This document shows positions 62,000-64,000 of a stretch of DNA of 64,000 bases, piece by piece. Each line of letters begins with the position of its first letter. The first letter of the stretch is position 1. The stretch spans positions 62,001 through 126,000 of the forward strand of contig UICE01000004.1 of assembly GCA_900471815.1 (NCBI GenBank). The letters run 5' to 3'. Under the pieces are notes generated by a model. That model had not been told where the DNA came from. It saw only the letters and a program-made list of their open reading frames with translations, and ran no database searches. The DNA comes from Hyphomicrobiales bacterium (GTDB taxonomy: Bacteria; Pseudomonadota; Alphaproteobacteria; Rhizobiales; Rhizobiaceae). Both the position numbers and the translations under genes were made by a program.

Positions 62000-62914
62000 A
62001 TGACTGCGACCGTCCCGATAACCGACATAGCAAAGCCGAAGGCCGGCAAAAGCCGGCTCACGCCCAGTTATTGGCCATTCGTCATTCCGGCATTGGTCAT
62101 TGTTGGGGCGGTCATCATATTCCCCTGGGCGTTCACATTGTGGATGAGCGTCAATGAATGGCATCTTGGCGGCGAGCAAAGCTTTGTCGGAATGGCAAAT
62201 TTCGTTCGCCTTGCTGGTGATACGCGGTTCTGGCAGTCAATGAGCCATACTGTGCTTTATACGGTCTTGTCGGTTGTCGCGCCGCTTTTCCTTGGCACTA
62301 TCGCTGCTCTGGTTTTTGACAGCAAGCTCCCCATGCGAGGGCTCTTGCGGGGCATATTCGTCATGCCGATGATGGCGACGCCAGTGGCAGTCGCGCTGGT
62401 TTGGACGATGATGTACCACCCGCAACTCGGCGTTCTCAATTATTTGTTGTCTCTTGTCGGAATAGGCCCGCAGGAATGGATCTTCAACCAGAACACGGTG
62501 ATACCGTCACTCGTGCTGGTCGAAACCTGGCAGTGGACGCCTCTGGTTATGCTCATTGTTCTGGGCGGTCTTGCGGCGATGCCACGCGATCCGTTTGAGA
62601 GTGCGGAGATTGATGGCGCAAATGGCTGGCAGAAGTTTCGCTATATTACGCTGCCGATGATCCTGCCATTCATGATGGTCGCCGTGATCATCCGCTCCAT
62701 TGATGCTTTGAAAAGCTTCGACATCATTTTCGCCATGACGCAGGGCGGTCCGGGGACAGCCTCGGAGACCATCAACATCTATCTCTATAATGTTGCCTTT
62801 GCCTATTACGACATTGGCTATGGCTCTGCGATAGCCGTCGTTTTCTTCATTGTAATCATCACCATGTCTCTCGCGCTGCTCTATCTGCGCCAGCGAACAA
62901 AGTGGAATAGTTGA
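62000..62914 (+). CDS. Sugar ABC transporter permease (MalF/UgpA-like)
   Basis: A 304-residue CUT1 permease with six helices. The coupling segment is PFESAEIDGANGWQKFRYIT. The loop FAMTQGGPGTASETINIYLY is characteristic. It starts 5 bases after the binding-protein stop and pairs with the next gene. Confidence 0.92.
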   Translation: MTATVPITDIAKPKAGKSRLTPSYWPFVIPALVIVGAVIIFPWAFTLWMSVNEWHLGGEQSFVGMANFVRLAGDTRFWQSMSHTVLYTVLSVVAPLFLGTIAALVFDSKLPMRGLLRGIFVMPMMATPVAVALVWTMMYHPQLGVLNYLLSLVGIGPQEWIFNQNTVIPSLVLVETWQWTPLVMLIVLGGLAAMPRDPFESAEIDGANGWQKFRYITLPMILPFMMVAVIIRSIDALKSFDIIFAMTQGGPGTASETINIYLYNVAFAYYDIGYGSAIAVVFFIVIITMSLALLYLRQRTKWNS

Positions 62915-62923
62915 GGAACGAAA

Positions 62924-63748
62924 ATGGCACGTCGCAATCCTTTGAAAATTCTTGGTACGGCCTTCATCGTCTTCGTGATCGTATCGCCGGCAATCTTCTT
63001 CTTCCTGTGGATGCTGTCCCTGTCGCTGAAATATGAAATCGACAATGGAGCCTATCCGCCGATCTTCATTCCGGAGCAATTTGCCTGGTCGAATTATAGC
63101 GATATTTTCGCCACCAATGATTTCCTCCATTACTTCTGGAACAGCCTATTGGTAACGGGAACAGCGACCTTGCTTGCGCTGCTTGTCGGTGTGCCTGCTG
63201 GCTATGGGATTGCACGGTTGCGTGCCGACAAATCGGCAATCGTCATCATGATTGCACGCATGACACCGGGGCTATCATACCTCATTCCGCTGTTTCTTCT
63301 GTTCCAGACACTAGGTTTGCTTGGCACCTTATGGCCGCAGATCATCATCCATCTTGTGGTGACAGTTCCGATCGTTATCTGGATCATGATCGGCTATTTC
63401 GAGACAACGCCGATGGAGCTTGAAGAGGCTGCCATGATTGATGGGGCAACCTCATGGCAGGTGTTCCGCATGGTCGCTTTGCCGATTGCCAAGCCCGGAG
63501 TGGTCGTCGCATTGATTTTGGCAGTCATCTTCTCATGGAACAATTTCGTCTTCGGCATTGTGCTGGCGAGCCGTGAAACGAGAACCTTGCCGGTGGCGGT
63601 CTATAACATGTTGTCTTTCGAGCAGGTCAGTTGGGGTCCGCTGGCGGCCGCTGCTTTTGTTGTGACGCTGCCTGTTTTGTTGCTGACAGTTTTTGCGCAA
63701 CGTCAAATTATTGCCGGTTTGACTGCCGGTGCCGTCAAGGGCGGCTAA
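62924..63748 (+). CDS. Sugar ABC transporter permease (MalG/UgpE-like)
   Basis: A 274-residue CUT1 permease with six helices. The coupling segment is MELEEAAMIDGATSWQVFRM and the end AQRQIIAGLTAGAVKGG is the standard MalG-type terminus. It follows the first permease by 9 bases and precedes the ATPase by 21. Confidence 0.93.
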   Translation: MARRNPLKILGTAFIVFVIVSPAIFFFLWMLSLSLKYEIDNGAYPPIFIPEQFAWSNYSDIFATNDFLHYFWNSLLVTGTATLLALLVGVPAGYGIARLRADKSAIVIMIARMTPGLSYLIPLFLLFQTLGLLGTLWPQIIIHLVVTVPIVIWIMIGYFETTPMELEEAAMIDGATSWQVFRMVALPIAKPGVVVALILAVIFSWNNFVFGIVLASRETRTLPVAVYNMLSFEQVSWGPLAAAAFVVTLPVLLLTVFAQRQIIAGLTAGAVKGG

Positions 63749-63769
63749 CACATGCGAACGGAGTATTAA

Positions 63770-64000
63770 ATGGCCACGGTTTCGATCAGGGACGTTAAAA
63801 AAACCTATGGCAGCGTCGACGTTATGCACGGCGTTTCGGTTGATATTGATGATGGCGAATTCGTCATTCTGGTCGGCCCGTCAGGATGCGGTAAATCGAC
63901 ATTGCTGCGGATGATTGCAGGACTGGAAGAAATCACCAGTGGTGAGATTTCCATAGGCTCGCGTGTGGTCAATGATCTGCCTGCAAAAGAGCGGGATATC
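63770..64000 (+). CDS. Sugar ABC transporter ATPase (UgpC type), N-terminal part
   Basis: The first 77 residues of an ATPase that runs off the window. CGGAG lies 7 bases before the ATG. Walker A is [20 protein letters not shown] (about residues 34-53). The opening [19 protein letters not shown] and DGEFVILVG match UgpC/MalK proteins. It completes the importer encoded at 60666-63748. Confidence 0.92.
   Translation, partial: MATVSIRDVKKTYGSVDVMHGVSVDIDDGEFVILVGPSGCGKSTLLRMIAGLEEITSGEISIGSRVVNDLPAKERDI

Noticed and set aside
1-64000. Search for tRNA or rRNA genes, CRISPR arrays, insertion sequences and phage genes
   Set aside because: No cloverleaf-like intergenic segment, regular repeat array, transposase or terminal repeat was recognised by eye; a covariance-model scan would settle the RNA genes.

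Overview
The window is dense bacterial chromosome with about 56 protein genes and almost no spare DNA. I saw no rRNA or tRNA gene, insertion sequence, prophage or CRISPR array. Gene content and style point to an alphaproteobacterium of the Brucella/Ochrobactrum group. The pointers are many solute-binding-protein ABC transporters, a short FtsZ paralogue beside a soluble FtsK paralogue, a tyrosine/homogentisate block, and a sugar transporter that I recall resembling one on Brucella chromosome II. That assignment is inference from protein style. No marker gene is present to prove it.

Layout. 1-792: start of an aromatic acyl-CoA ligase and its MarR regulator. 1081-8370: siderophore-iron locus (reductase, AraC regulator, TonB receptor, FhuD-like binding protein, FhuB-like permease, no ATPase). 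8371-14569: LIV-type branched-chain ABC operon that ends in a GMC oxidoreductase, with a divergent LysR gene at 14868. 15769-21881: FAD amine/amino-acid oxidase, agmatinase-family hydrolase, aminotransferase, gamma-glutamyltranspeptidase, glutathione transferase. 21941-27612: ribose-type ABC operon with an aldose dehydrogenase and a divergent GntR protein carrying two DNA-binding domains. 27613-29919: Tex. 29998-37499: CUT1 sugar ABC operon with Gfo/Idh dehydrogenase and TIM-barrel isomerase, controlled by a divergent LacI protein with two visible operators. 37563-41247: FtsK-like translocase and FtsZ2. 41573-44934: CpdB-like phosphodiesterase and an MHS transporter whose ribosome-binding site lies in a hairpin. 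44931-50148: tyrosine catabolism (HmgR, HmgA, FahA, MaiA, Hpd, Lrp-type regulator). 50230-50745: cytochrome b561, apparently using a CTG start. 50730-57553: the least ordinary region, an unassigned locus with a methyltransferase, GT4 glycosyltransferase, degenerate pterin-synthase-fold protein, BchC-like dehydrogenase, CDP-alcohol phosphotransferase, LPG-synthase-type membrane protein and an LTA-synthase-like sulfatase-fold enzyme. 57560-57715: a 51-residue membrane protein not previously listed as an ORF. 58034-64000: PfkB kinase, DapA-family aldolase, GntR regulator and a third sugar ABC transporter running off the window.

How the parts work together. Most of the window is import plus catabolism of small organic molecules, each block paired with its own local regulator. 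Several blocks show a clear palindromic site in the regulator-target intergenic space. The 50.7-57.6 kb locus is different. Its enzymes look biosynthetic and membrane-directed, and I infer a modified glycolipid or phospho-head-group lipid pathway. This is the best candidate for an undescribed system here.
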